This document shows positions 26,364 through 36,100 of a stretch of DNA of 64,000 nt, one piece after another. A program made the translations under genes and the position numbers. Position 1 is the stretch's first letter. The number at the start of each line of letters is the position of its first letter. Source of the stretch: Proluteimonas luteida (lineage in GTDB: Bacteria > Pseudomonadota > Gammaproteobacteria > Xanthomonadales > Xanthomonadaceae). Below the pieces are notes generated by a model. That model had not been told where the DNA came from. It saw only the letters and a list, made by a program, of their open reading frames with translations, and did not search any database. The stretch spans positions 124,001-188,000 of the forward strand of contig NZ_JAIWPT010000005.1 in assembly GCF_021191695.1 (NCBI RefSeq). The letters run 5' to 3'.

Positions 26364-28400
26364 ATGGCGCGCGACCCGGGCAACTTCATCCTGCGCTCCG
26401 ACCTCGGCGACGCATTGCGATTCTCGTCGATGGACGGCAGCGAGCGGTTGGGCGGCCTGTTCGAATTCCGGCTGCGCGCGCTGTCCAGCGACCCGAACCT
26501 CGACCTCGTGGCGATGCTCGGCACGCCGATGTCCGTGCACATGCACATGCCCGATGGTTTCGAGCGCTGGTTCCACGGCATCGCGGTCGAAGCGGCGCAG
26601 AGCGGCTTCACCGTGGTCGACGACCTGCGCCACGCGATCTACGAGATCGTGCTCGCGCCGCGGCCCTGGCTGCTGACCCGGCGCCGCCACAGCCGCGTGT
26701 TCGCCAACCGGGACGTGGTGTCGATCGTGCGTGCGGTGCTCGACGGCATCGGCTACTCCGACGTGCGCACCAGCATCACGGCGACCTATCCGGTGCGCGA
26801 GACCTGCGTGCAGTATCGCGAGGACGACTTCGCCTTCATCAGCCGGCTGATGGAGCAGGAAGGCCTGTACTACTGGTTCGAACACGAGGACCGCCGGCAC
26901 ACGCTGGTCCTCGCCGACGGCATCGGCGCGCATGCGTCCGCCAAGGGGGCGGCGTCGCTGCCGTGGCTGGCCTCGGGCCTGTCCGGTGCGCGCGCGGCCA
27001 GCGGCGTCGCCGACTGGCGGCCCTCGACCGCGGTGCACGAGACGTCCGCCAGGCTCACCGATTTCGACCCGCTCACGCCGCGCGCCTCGCTGGAGGGGCG
27101 CGGCGACGCGGCGCCGGGCCTGCCGTTGCACGGCATCGATGCGCTGGACCTGTTCGACTTCCCGGGCGGCGGCGACTCGCCCGCCGACCACCGGCGCCTG
27201 GCGCAGGTGGTGATCGAGGCCCGCACTGCGGCCCGTGCCCGCTTCTCCGGACGCAGCGATGCATACGGCATCGCCGCCGGCGCGCTGCTGCGGCTGGACG
27301 GGACGCCCGGCGGGGCCTGGGACCGCGAGTACCTGCTGACCGGCGCCACGTTCGCGCTGCGCGCGCCGGATCCGGCATCGGGCGGCGACGACGATGCTCC
27401 CTGGGCCTGCACGTTCGAGGCGATCGACAGCCGCCTGCCGTTCCGCAGCCCGCAGACCGCGGAACGACCCGTGATCGCCGGCCTGCAGACGGCGACCGTG
27501 TGCGACGCGGGTGGTGGCGGCGACGACGAGGCGATCGTCGTCGACCAGCACGGGCGGGTCCACGTGAAGTTCCACTGGTCCGCGAGCGCCAAGGCAGCCG
27601 AGCGCGACCAGGTGCAGTCCTGCCCGGTGCGCGTGGCCTCGCCGTGGGCCGGCAAGCAGTGGGGCATGGTCCACATCCCGCGGGTCGGCCAGGAGGTCGT
27701 CGTCAGTTTCCTCGAGGGCGATCCGGACCGGCCGCTGATCGTGGGCAGTGTCTACAACGCAGACCATGCGCCGCCGTATCCGCTGCCGGCCGGCAAGACC
27801 TGCAGCGGCATCCGCAGCCGCAGCGAGAACGGCGGCGCCGAGGACTTCAACGAGATCCGCTTCGAGGACAAGCAGGGCAGCGAGGAACTGTTCGTGCATG
27901 CCCAGAAGGACCTGCGCGAGGAAGTCGAGAACGACCGCCACCTGCTGGTCGAGCACGACGAATCGATCGAGGTGAAGCACGACCAGACCGGCAAGGTCGG
28001 CAACGACCGCAGGCACGAGGTCGGCAACGACGACACCCTCGACGTCAAGGCCAACGGCACGACCACGATCGGCAGGAAGTTCAAGCTCGACGCCGGCGCC
28101 GAGATCGAGCTGGTGACCGGCCAGTCGAGCATCGTCATGAAGAGCAATGGCGACATCCGGATCAAGGGCATCAACATCACCATCGACGGCCAGCAGTCGA
28201 TCAAGGCCGAGGGCGGGGTGCAGGTCGGCATCAAGGCCGGCGCGACAATGGAGGTCAAGGCGGGCGCGACGATGACCCTCAAGTCGGACGCGATGCTGAC
28301 CGCCGAGGGCGGCGCGACCGCCACGGTCAAGGCACCGGTGCTGACGCTGCAGGGCCAGGGCCTGGCGCAGATGTCCGCGCCGCTGATCAAGATCGGATGA
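26364..28400 (+). CDS. vgrG: T6SS spike protein VgrG (TssI)
   Basis: Trimeric spike at the tip of the Hcp tube, 678 residues. The gp27-like part spans about 1-370 (including CVQYREDDFAFISRLMEQEGLYYWFEHE); the gp5 OB-fold follows near 395-470 (HGRVHVKFHW, GKQWGMVHIPRVGQEVVVSFLEGDPDRP); then comes the conserved EIRFEDKQG block and a beta-helical C-terminus of short repeats ending in SAPLIKIG. There is no extra effector domain, so cargo must ride on PAAR, Hcp or an adaptor. Confidence 0.97.
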   Translation: MARDPGNFILRSDLGDALRFSSMDGSERLGGLFEFRLRALSSDPNLDLVAMLGTPMSVHMHMPDGFERWFHGIAVEAAQSGFTVVDDLRHAIYEIVLAPRPWLLTRRRHSRVFANRDVVSIVRAVLDGIGYSDVRTSITATYPVRETCVQYREDDFAFISRLMEQEGLYYWFEHEDRRHTLVLADGIGAHASAKGAASLPWLASGLSGARAASGVADWRPSTAVHETSARLTDFDPLTPRASLEGRGDAAPGLPLHGIDALDLFDFPGGGDSPADHRRLAQVVIEARTAARARFSGRSDAYGIAAGALLRLDGTPGGAWDREYLLTGATFALRAPDPASGGDDDAPWACTFEAIDSRLPFRSPQTAERPVIAGLQTATVCDAGGGGDDEAIVVDQHGRVHVKFHWSASAKAAERDQVQSCPVRVASPWAGKQWGMVHIPRVGQEVVVSFLEGDPDRPLIVGSVYNADHAPPYPLPAGKTCSGIRSRSENGGAEDFNEIRFEDKQGSEELFVHAQKDLREEVENDRHLLVEHDESIEVKHDQTGKVGNDRRHEVGNDDTLDVKANGTTTIGRKFKLDAGAEIELVTGQSSIVMKSNGDIRIKGINITIDGQQSIKAEGGVQVGIKAGATMEVKAGATMTLKSDAMLTAEGGATATVKAPVLTLQGQGLAQMSAPLIKIG

Positions 28401-28408
28401 GGCGGGCG

Positions 28409-28978
28409 ATGGACGATCCGGTGCGCACGGCCTGCGTGGAGATGGCGATCGACGACGACGCCCGGGCGCTGCTGCCGGCGGGCGCCTCGGCACAGGATGC
28501 GGTACGGATCCTGCTCGATGCCGGCCGCCTGCAGCCGGCGCTGCAGCTGCTGGCGCGGCTGCTGCCGAAACGCTACGTGGTGGCCTGGCTGTGCCAGTGC
28601 GCGCGCGGCGAGCCGCTCGGCGGCGACGACCGCGCCGGCGCCGCGCTCGCCGAGCAATGGGTCCGTGACCCGTCCGAGCACAACCGCCGCATCGCCTACG
28701 AGTTCGCCGGCGCCGACGGCTATCGCACGCTCGGCGGCTGGCTCGCGGCCGCGGCCGGCTGGTCCGGCGGCAGCCTCGCACCCGCCGCCCAGGAGACGCC
28801 GGTGCCGCCGCCGGCGTTCCTGACCGCACGCGCGGCGACCGCCGCGATCAACCTGCTGGCCGCGATCGAGCCCGATCGCCTCGACCAGCGCCGCGCCGCG
28901 TTCGCGCAACGTGCGCTGGTGCTGCTGGGCGAGCACGCCGGCGAACCGGGCCGGCCCGCGCCCACGAGGATCCCATGA
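28409..28978 (+). CDS. VgrG-linked protein of unknown function
   Basis: A 189-residue, mostly alpha-helical protein between vgrG and tagH. Recognisable internal blocks are AQDAVRILLDAGRLQPALQLL, LPKRYVVAWLCQCAR and EHNRRIAYEFAGADGYRTLGGWLA. Similar proteins occur in some T6SS clusters, to my memory as a domain of unknown function (DUF6931 type), but I cannot confirm this. An ATG at 28397 overlapping the vgrG stop is an equally plausible start. Its end overlaps tagH by four bases. A cytosolic adaptor or cargo-loading role is a guess from context. Confidence 0.7.
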   Translation: MDDPVRTACVEMAIDDDARALLPAGASAQDAVRILLDAGRLQPALQLLARLLPKRYVVAWLCQCARGEPLGGDDRAGAALAEQWVRDPSEHNRRIAYEFAGADGYRTLGGWLAAAAGWSGGSLAPAAQETPVPPPAFLTARAATAAINLLAAIEPDRLDQRRAAFAQRALVLLGEHAGEPGRPAPTRIP

Positions 28979-30318
28979 GCGAACGCACCCTGACCCTGAC
29001 CATCGTCGGCGCGCAACCGCCGTCCGGCGTCCGTGCCTCGCACGTGTTTCCCGCGGCCGGGGGCAGCATCGGTCGCGCCGACGACTGCGACTGGATGCTG
29101 GCCGCGCCGGGCATCTCGCGCGTGCATGCGGTCGTGCGCTACGTGCACGGCCTGTACTTTCTCGAGGACCGCAGCACCAACGGCATGCTGCGCAACGGTG
29201 CGCCGCTGTCGCGCGGCGAGCCGGTCACGCTCGACGACGGCGACCGCCTGCAGATGGACAGCTTCGAGCTCGCGGTGCGGATCGCCGACGCCGCGTCGAC
29301 GCGGACGCCCGAGGCGCATGCGGACGATCCCGCCGACGGCGACCGCACGATCGTCGTGCCCGCCGCGGCAATGCCGGCGCAGGCCTCGCCGCCGCCCGCA
29401 CCCGCCGCGCCCGCGCATCTCGGGCGCGACGACGACGACTGGGACTTCGGCCTCGGCCCGGTCGCGCCGGCGCCTCCGGTCCCGCCCGCCCCCGAGATGC
29501 CGATGGCCGCATCGGCGCCCGCATCCGGCGACGGCGACCTCGATGCACTGCTGGCCGGCCTCGGCGGTCCCGCGCCACTTCCGGGGCTCGACCCGCTGCA
29601 GCTGTTCGACCCGCCGCCCGCACCGGCATCGGCCGCGGGCGACCACTGGAACCATGCACCGGCGACCGCCGGCCACTACCGGCCGCCACCCGCCGCGGCA
29701 GCCGCGACGCTGCCGGAAGAGTGGGACCTGACGCGCGGCGACTTCCACGCCCCGGCCGCCGTGCCCGCACCGCCCGCCGCCGGGCAGGCGCGGGCACCGA
29801 TGTCCGACGACGTCGAGTCGATCCTGCGCATCGTGGTCGACGGCGTCATGGAAACGCTGCGCGCGCGCGCCGAGATCAAGAACACCTTCCGGCTGCCGGT
29901 GACGATCATCCAGCGCAGCGAGAACAATCCGCTGAAGTTCGCCGCCACGCCCGAGGAGGCGATGCGCCGGCTGTTCGAGCGCGACAGCGCGTTCCTCGGC
30001 GGCGCGGCGGCGTTCGACGATGCCTTCGACGACATCCGCTGCCATCAGATGGCGATGCTCGCCGGCATGCGCGCCGCGTTCGAATCGCTGCTCGCCCACT
30101 TCAGCCCCGAGCGGCTGGAACGCGAGGTCGACGCCGGCGGACGCCGCGCGTTCGCCGGCAAGGGCCGTTACTGGGAACGCTATCGCGACGACTTCGCACG
30201 GGCGGCGAAGGACCCGGACACCGCGTTCCGGATGCTGTTCGGCGACGAGTTCGCACGCGCCTACGAGGCCCAGCTCGCGCGGCTGAAGAGCGCGCGCCGG
30301 CGCGCGCCGGGCCGCTGA
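28975..30318 (+). CDS. tagH: T6SS FHA-domain protein TagH
   Basis: A 447-residue phosphothreonine-reading protein. An N-terminal FHA domain (about 1-105) has GSIGRADDCDW, SRVHA and the DRSTNGM block. A long Pro/Ala-rich linker (about 105-280) leads to the C-terminal TagH domain starting near DDVESILRIVVDGVMETLRARAEIKNTFRLP. In Pseudomonas the FHA protein (Fha1) is phosphorylated by PpkA and dephosphorylated by PppA to control assembly; homologues of both are encoded downstream here. Its stop codon TGA is the first three bases of promoter element 5. Confidence 0.93.
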   Translation: MSERTLTLTIVGAQPPSGVRASHVFPAAGGSIGRADDCDWMLAAPGISRVHAVVRYVHGLYFLEDRSTNGMLRNGAPLSRGEPVTLDDGDRLQMDSFELAVRIADAASTRTPEAHADDPADGDRTIVVPAAAMPAQASPPPAPAAPAHLGRDDDDWDFGLGPVAPAPPVPPAPEMPMAASAPASGDGDLDALLAGLGGPAPLPGLDPLQLFDPPPAPASAAGDHWNHAPATAGHYRPPPAAAAATLPEEWDLTRGDFHAPAAVPAPPAAGQARAPMSDDVESILRIVVDGVMETLRARAEIKNTFRLPVTIIQRSENNPLKFAATPEEAMRRLFERDSAFLGGAAAFDDAFDDIRCHQMAMLAGMRAAFESLLAHFSPERLEREVDAGGRRAFAGKGRYWERYRDDFARAAKDPDTAFRMLFGDEFARAYEAQLARLKSARRRAPGR

Positions 30319-30356
30319 GACGAAATGTCGGGCCGCTCCGCGGCCCGGCGGCCAGA
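30316..30356 (+). promoter_or_regulatory. Candidate T6SS promoter element, copy 5 (tssK operon)
   Basis: TGAGACGAAATGTCGGG at 30316-30332, with a weak second block CCAGA at 30352-30356, one base further away than in the other copies. The first three bases are the tagH stop codon. It lies 104 bases before tssK. The first block is the best conserved part across all five copies. Confidence 0.66.
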
Positions 30357-30459
30357 CTCACCGCAGCCTGGCGCCTCCGGCGGCCACGGCGACCTCAAAC
30401 GGCCGGGCGGGACGCGGACGCGTCCGCTGCCCGCGTGGCCGACGCGACGGGCGGGGAGC

Positions 30460-31797
30460 ATGACGCAGAACAACAAGATCGTCTGGAGCGAAGGCCTGTT
30501 CCTGCGCCCGCAGCACATGCAGCAGCACGAGCGCTATCTCGAGCGCTGCATCGAGCTGCGCGCCGGCAGCCTGCGCGGGCAGGGCTGGGGCTTCACCGAG
30601 CTGGAGCTCGAGCCGGACCTGCTCGCGGTCGGCAGGATCGGCCTGCGGCGCGCGCGTGGCGTGTTCCCGGACGGCACGCCGTTCTCCATGCCAGACGACG
30701 ATCCGCTGCCGCCGCCGTTCGAGGTCGACGCCGGGTGCCGGGACGTGGTGGTGCACCTGACCCTGCCGCTGCGCTCGGCCGCGCGGCCCGACAGCGCCTG
30801 GCCCGACGCGCCGGCCGACCGCCTGGTGCGCTTCCACGTGCGCGAGACCGAGGCGGTGGACGTCTCGGGCAGCGTCGAAGGCAGCGTGGTGCTCGAGGTC
30901 GGCGGCCTGGCGACGCGCCTGCTGCCCGATTCGCGGCCGTCCGAGGGCCTGGTGTGCATGCCGCTGGTCCGCGTGGTCGAGTGTCGCGCCGACAACCGCG
31001 TGGTGCTCGACGATGCCTTCATCCCGACCACGCTCGATACGCGCGCCGCGCCGCGGTTGGCGACGTTCCTGGTCGAACTGCTCGGCCTGCTGCACCAGCG
31101 TGGCGAGGCGCTGGCCGGACGCGTCGCGGCGACCGACCGCGGCGGCGCCGCCGAGATCGCCGACTTCCTGCTGCTGCAGGCGGTCAACCGCTGGCAGCCG
31201 CTGGTCGCGCACTGGGCCGAGGCCGCGACGCCGCATCCCGAAGCGCTGTTCCGCGCGCTGGCGTCGCTGGCCGGCGAACTGGCGACGTTCACCGCGCCCG
31301 GCAAGCGGCCGCCGGCATTTCCGCCGTACCGACACGAGGACCAGCGCGCCGCGTTCGAGCCGGTCGTCGCGTCGCTGCGCGGCAGCCTCAGCGCGGTACT
31401 CGAACAGACTGCGGTCGCGATCCCGATCCAGCAGCGCAAGTACGGCGTCTGGGTCGCGGTCGCCGGCGACGCCACGCTGTTCGACAACGCGGCCTTCGTC
31501 CTGGCCGCGCGCGCCGACCAGCCGGCCGAGGCGCTGCGCCGGCAACTGCCGGCCGTGGCCAAGATCGGGCCGGTCGAGAAGATCCGCGACCTCGTGAACC
31601 TGCAGCTGCCGGGCGTGGGCCTGGCGCCGATGCCGGTCGCGCCGCGGCAGATCCCCTATCACGCCGGCCACGTCTACTTCGAACTCGACCGCCAGGCGCC
31701 GCTGTGGCGCGAACTGCGTGGCGCCGGCGGGGTCGCGTTGCATTTCGGCAACGACACGCCGGGCCTCGAGCTGCAGCTGTGGGCGATCAGGGGATGA
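30460..31797 (+). CDS. tssK: T6SS baseplate protein TssK
   Basis: Trimeric baseplate protein joining the TssEFG wedges to the TssJLM membrane complex, 445 residues. The N-terminus NNKIVWSEGLFLRPQHMQQHE is diagnostic for the family, and the C-terminal part has the GVGLAPMPVAPRQIPYHAGHVYFEL block. The ATG at 30460 is chosen by this homology; the frame is open from 30325, and a G-rich site lies close upstream. tssL starts five bases after its stop. Confidence 0.97.
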   Translation: MTQNNKIVWSEGLFLRPQHMQQHERYLERCIELRAGSLRGQGWGFTELELEPDLLAVGRIGLRRARGVFPDGTPFSMPDDDPLPPPFEVDAGCRDVVVHLTLPLRSAARPDSAWPDAPADRLVRFHVRETEAVDVSGSVEGSVVLEVGGLATRLLPDSRPSEGLVCMPLVRVVECRADNRVVLDDAFIPTTLDTRAAPRLATFLVELLGLLHQRGEALAGRVAATDRGGAAEIADFLLLQAVNRWQPLVAHWAEAATPHPEALFRALASLAGELATFTAPGKRPPAFPPYRHEDQRAAFEPVVASLRGSLSAVLEQTAVAIPIQQRKYGVWVAVAGDATLFDNAAFVLAARADQPAEALRRQLPAVAKIGPVEKIRDLVNLQLPGVGLAPMPVAPRQIPYHAGHVYFELDRQAPLWRELRGAGGVALHFGNDTPGLELQLWAIRG

Positions 31798-31801
31798 GCG
31801 C

Positions 31802-33100
31802 ATGAGCACCTATCCGCCGCAGGACCTGCACGCCGACGCCACGATCGTGCGTCCGCGCCAGCCGGCCGCGCCGCCGCCACACCTGGCCGACAGCCTGCTG
31901 CCGCCGGTGCCGCCGTCGTCCGAGGAGATCAGCGCCTTCCTCGGCCACGGCCGCAATCCGCTGCTGCACGCCGCCAGTCCGCTGCTGCTGCTGGCGGTGC
32001 AGCTGCGCCACAGCAGCAGCGCCGGCGACGCCGAGGCGCTGCGCGCCCAGGTGCAGGCGCAGGTGCGCCGCTTCGAGGCGCGGCTGGCCGAAGCGGGCGT
32101 GCCGCAGCAGACCATCGTCGCGGCGCGTTACGTGCTGTGCGCGACGCTCGACGAGGCCGTGCTCAATTCGCCATGGGGCGAGCGCAGCGGCTGGGCCAGC
32201 CGCACGTTGCTGGTGACCTTCCATGGCGAATCCTACGGCGGCGCGCGCTTCTTCCAGTTGCTCGACCAGCTGTTGCAGGACGTGCCGCGGCACATCGACC
32301 TGCTGGAACTGATGTACGCCTGCCTGGCGCTCGGTTTCTCCGGGCGCTTCCAGATCGAGGCCGGCGGCCGCGCCCGGCTGGCCGACATCCAGGACGACCT
32401 GCAGCGCCGCATCCGCGCCCAGCGCGGCCCGCTGCCCGACGGCCTGTCCCCGCACTGGCGCGGCGTGGAGCAGCGCGGCGATCCGCTGGCCCGGCGCCTC
32501 GCGCCGCGGCTGGTGCTGGGCATCGCCGGTTGCGTGCTGCTGGGTGCGTTCGCCTGGTTCCATGCGCGGCTCAACGAACTGGCCGCGCCGATCGGCGCCG
32601 AGACCGCGCGCATCGGACTGGCGGCCGTCGCGCCGCCCGGCGACCTGCCGCGTCCGCCGCCGGCGCAGACGCTCGCGCAACTGCTGGCGAACGAAGCCCG
32701 CGCCGGGCTGCTGGAGATCGACCAGCGCGACGACGGCCAGGCCCGGGTGCGGCTGGCGGCCGGCACGATGTTCGACTCCGGCGGCGACGTGCTCGGCGGC
32801 GATGCGCATGCGCTGGTCGGCCGCGTCGGCAGCGCGCTGGAACGGCTGCCGGGCCGGGTGCTCGTGGTCGGCCACACCGACGACCAGCCGCTGCGCTCGC
32901 TGCGCTTCAAGGACAACTACGCGCTCTCGACTGCGCGCGCGCAGGCGGTCGCCGACGTGCTGGCCACGTCGCTGAGCGACGCCGGCCGCCTGGAGGTGGT
33001 CGGCGCCGGCGCATCGCAACCGGTCGCGCAGCCGGCGTCGCGGCCGGAGAACCGCGCGCGCAACCGCCGCGTCGAGATCCTCTACCAGCCCGGGGACTGA
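31802..33100 (+). CDS. tssL: T6SS inner-membrane protein TssL with OmpA-like domain
   Basis: A 432-residue protein joining two parts. The cytoplasmic DotU/TssL domain (about 40-225) has NPLLHAASPLLLLAVQLR, ARYVLCATLDEAVLNSPWG and the FFQLLDQLLQDVPRHIDLLELMY block; one membrane helix lies near 236-256. The periplasmic C-terminus is an OmpA-like peptidoglycan-binding domain (about 320-432, with VVGHTDDQP, DNYALSTARAQAVADVL and NRRVEI). Such extended TssL proteins anchor the complex to the cell wall without a separate TagL protein. This may relate to the absence of a tssJ gene from the window. Confidence 0.96.
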   Translation: MSTYPPQDLHADATIVRPRQPAAPPPHLADSLLPPVPPSSEEISAFLGHGRNPLLHAASPLLLLAVQLRHSSSAGDAEALRAQVQAQVRRFEARLAEAGVPQQTIVAARYVLCATLDEAVLNSPWGERSGWASRTLLVTFHGESYGGARFFQLLDQLLQDVPRHIDLLELMYACLALGFSGRFQIEAGGRARLADIQDDLQRRIRAQRGPLPDGLSPHWRGVEQRGDPLARRLAPRLVLGIAGCVLLGAFAWFHARLNELAAPIGAETARIGLAAVAPPGDLPRPPPAQTLAQLLANEARAGLLEIDQRDDGQARVRLAAGTMFDSGGDVLGGDAHALVGRVGSALERLPGRVLVVGHTDDQPLRSLRFKDNYALSTARAQAVADVLATSLSDAGRLEVVGAGASQPVAQPASRPENRARNRRVEILYQPGD

Positions 33101-33103
33101 GCC

Positions 33104-36100
33104 ATGCGCAAGCTGCTGCAACTGCTGAAATCCGGGTGGTGTCTGTCGCTGGTCGGCGTGCTGGTGCTGTGCGCGCTGGTGTGGGTCGGCGGGCCGTGGA
33201 TCGCCGTCGCCGGCCGCCAGCCGCTGGCCTCGCCGTCGTCGCGGCTGGTGGCGATGCTCGTGCTGCTGCTGGCGTGGGCGATCGTGCTGGTGGCCGCGGT
33301 GCTGCGCCAGCGGGCGCGCAGCCGGGCCATGGGCGAAGCGATCGCCGGTTCCGCCGCCGGCGACGACGACCGCGACGCGGCCAACGCCGCCGAGCGCGCG
33401 CAGCTCGAATCGCGCTTCCGCGAGGCGGTCAAGCTGCTGCGCCGGCGCGGCGGCCGCCGCAGCCTCTACGCGTTGCCGTGGTACGTGGTGATCGGCCCGC
33501 CGGGCTCGGGCAAGAGCACGCTGGTGCGCAACTCCGGCCTGGAATTCCCGCTCGCCGGGCGGTTCGGCAAGGAGGCGCTGCGCGGCGTCGGCGGTACCCG
33601 CAACTGCGACTGGTGGTTCACCGGCGAAGCGGTGTTCCTCGACACCGCCGGCCGCTACACCACGCAGGATTCCGACGCCGCGGCCGACGCCGGCGGCTGG
33701 AGCGGTTTCCTGCGGCTGCTGCGGCGGTTCCGTCGCGAACGGCCGGTCGATGGCGTGCTGGTGACGATGAGCATGTCCGACCTGCTGCTGCTCGACGAGT
33801 GCGAACGCGATGCGCACGCGCAGGCGGTGCGGCGCCGGCTCGACGAACTGCACGAGCAGCTCAAGGTGCGCGTGCCCGTGTACCTGGTGTTCACCAAGTG
33901 CGACCTGGTCGCGGGCTTCGGCGAGTTCTTCGACGACCTCGATCCCGCGCAGCGGGCGCAGGTCTGGGGCACGACCTTCCCCGCGGCCAGGACGCTCGAC
34001 GGCAGTGCGGCGCGCGGCTTCGCGCAGGCGTTCAACGGGCTGCTCGAACGCCTCGACGCGCGCCTGGTCGAGCGTCTGCACAACGAGCGCGACCGGACCC
34101 GGCGCGCGGCGATCCTGTCGTTTCCGCAGCAGTTCGCCGCCTTCGGCGACATCGCGCGCGACTTCACCGAGGCCGTGTTCGCCGGCAGCGCCTACGGCGC
34201 GGCGCCGCTGCTGCGCGGCGTGTACCTGACCTCGGGCACGCAGGAAGGCACCCCGATCGACCGCATGATGGGTGCGGTGGCGCGCACCTTCGGCGTGGAC
34301 GCGACGCGGGTGCATGCGCCCGGGCTGCAGCGGCGCACGTTCTTCGTCGAGCGCCTGCTGCGCGACGTCGTGTTCGCCGAATCCGGTTTCGCCGCCGGGC
34401 TCGCCGGCGGCGCGCGGCGCCGCACCGGCGCGGCGCTGGCGATGGCCGCGACCGTGGTCTGCACGGTCGGACTGCTGGCGGCGATGACCGTCAGCCACGC
34501 GCGCAACGCGCGCTACCTGGCCGACGTGCAGGCGGCGCTCGATGCCCGGCCCGCGGTCGCCGAGCTTTCCGGCGCGGCGACGCCGCCGCAGTACTTCGCG
34601 CTGGCCCTGCAGCGGCTCGAGGCGCTGCGCCCGGTGGTGTCCGCGGCGGCCGCGCACGACGGCGACGTGCCCTGGTCGATGCGCGCGGGCCTGTACCAGG
34701 GCGGCGCGGTCGGCGGTCAGGTGCGCGACGCCTACCTGCGCGAACTCAACGCCGCGCTGCTGCCCGGCCTCGGCACGCAGTTCCGGCGCGGGCTGGCGGA
34801 CAACGCCGGCGACCTGCAGGCGCTGTACTACTACCTCAAGGGCTACCTGATGCTGGGCCAGCCGCGCCGCGCCGACGCCGCCGAGCTGTCGGCGCTGGCG
34901 GCGATCGAGTGGCGGCGCCTGTTTCCGCGCGATCCGGTCCTGCAGGCCGCGCTGTCGTCGCATTTCGACGCGCTGCTGGCGCAGCCGGGCGAACTGCGCG
35001 CGCTGCCGCTCGACGAGGCGCGCGTGGCCCAGGCGCGGACGACGCTGCGCGCCGCCGACCTGTCGGCGCTGGTCTACAGCAGCCTCCGGCTCGGCCTGGA
35101 AGCGCGCAGCGACGACGACGCCCGGCTCGATCGCGCGCTGGGCCTGCGCGGCGACGTGTTCCGGCGACGCAGCGGCGCGCCGCTGTCGGCACCATGGCCG
35201 GCGCTGTACACCCAGCCGGTGTTCGCCGAGCAGGTGGGCGGCGGCATCGAGGACGAGGTCGACCGCTTCCTCGCCGACGACTGGGTGCTCGGCGTCGATG
35301 CCGCCGACGCGCTGTCGCGCGCACGCACGGTACGCCAGGTCGCCGCCCTGTACGAACAGGACTACCTGCGCACGTGGGACGCATTGCTCGCCGATCTCGA
35401 ACTGGTGCCGGCCACCGACCTGCAGCAGGCCAGCCTGCTGGCCGCGCAGGTCGCGGCGCCCGGCTCGCCGCTGCGGCTGCTGCTCGACCTGGTGCGCAGC
35501 CATACCAGCGACATGCAGCGCATGCCCGTCGCCGAAGGCGCGGCCGGGGTGCTTGCCGCGGCCGGCGCGGCGGCGGGCGAAGCCGCCGGTCAGGCGATGG
35601 ACGCTGCCGCCGTGCGCAACCTTGCGCTGCAGACGGTACTCGGCGACCAGGACGACGCCGCCGCGCCGGCGCCGGGTCAGGCGATCGAGGCGCACTTCGC
35701 GGCACTCAACCAGCTGACCGAGGGCGCCGCCGGCAGTACGCCGCTCGACCGTGCGCTGCTTGCCGTCGACGAGCTCGGCAAGGCGCTGCTGACGCTGCCG
35801 GCCGGTGGTGCCGCAGGCGCGGGCCCGCCGCCGCAACTGCTGCTCGCGCGCCAGGTCGTGTCGCAGCTGCCGCCGCCGCTCGACGGCTGGCTGTCGCCGC
35901 TGGCGGGCGGCAGCGCCGACCTGCTGGCCGACGGCCAGCGCGCGGCGCTGGCCGGGCAGGCGCGCGAGGCGATCGGACGCGATTGCGCCGATTTCGTGCG
36001 CGACCGCTATCCCTTCGACCTGGCAGCGGAGGCCGAGATCCCGCTGCAGGATTTCGGCGAACTGTTCGGCCAGGGCGGCCGCTTCGACCGGCTGTTCCGC

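Noticed and set aside
26364..28400. VgrG considered as an evolved VgrG with its own toxin domain
   Set aside because: The C-terminus is the ordinary beta-helical repeat ending at residue 678, with nothing beyond it.
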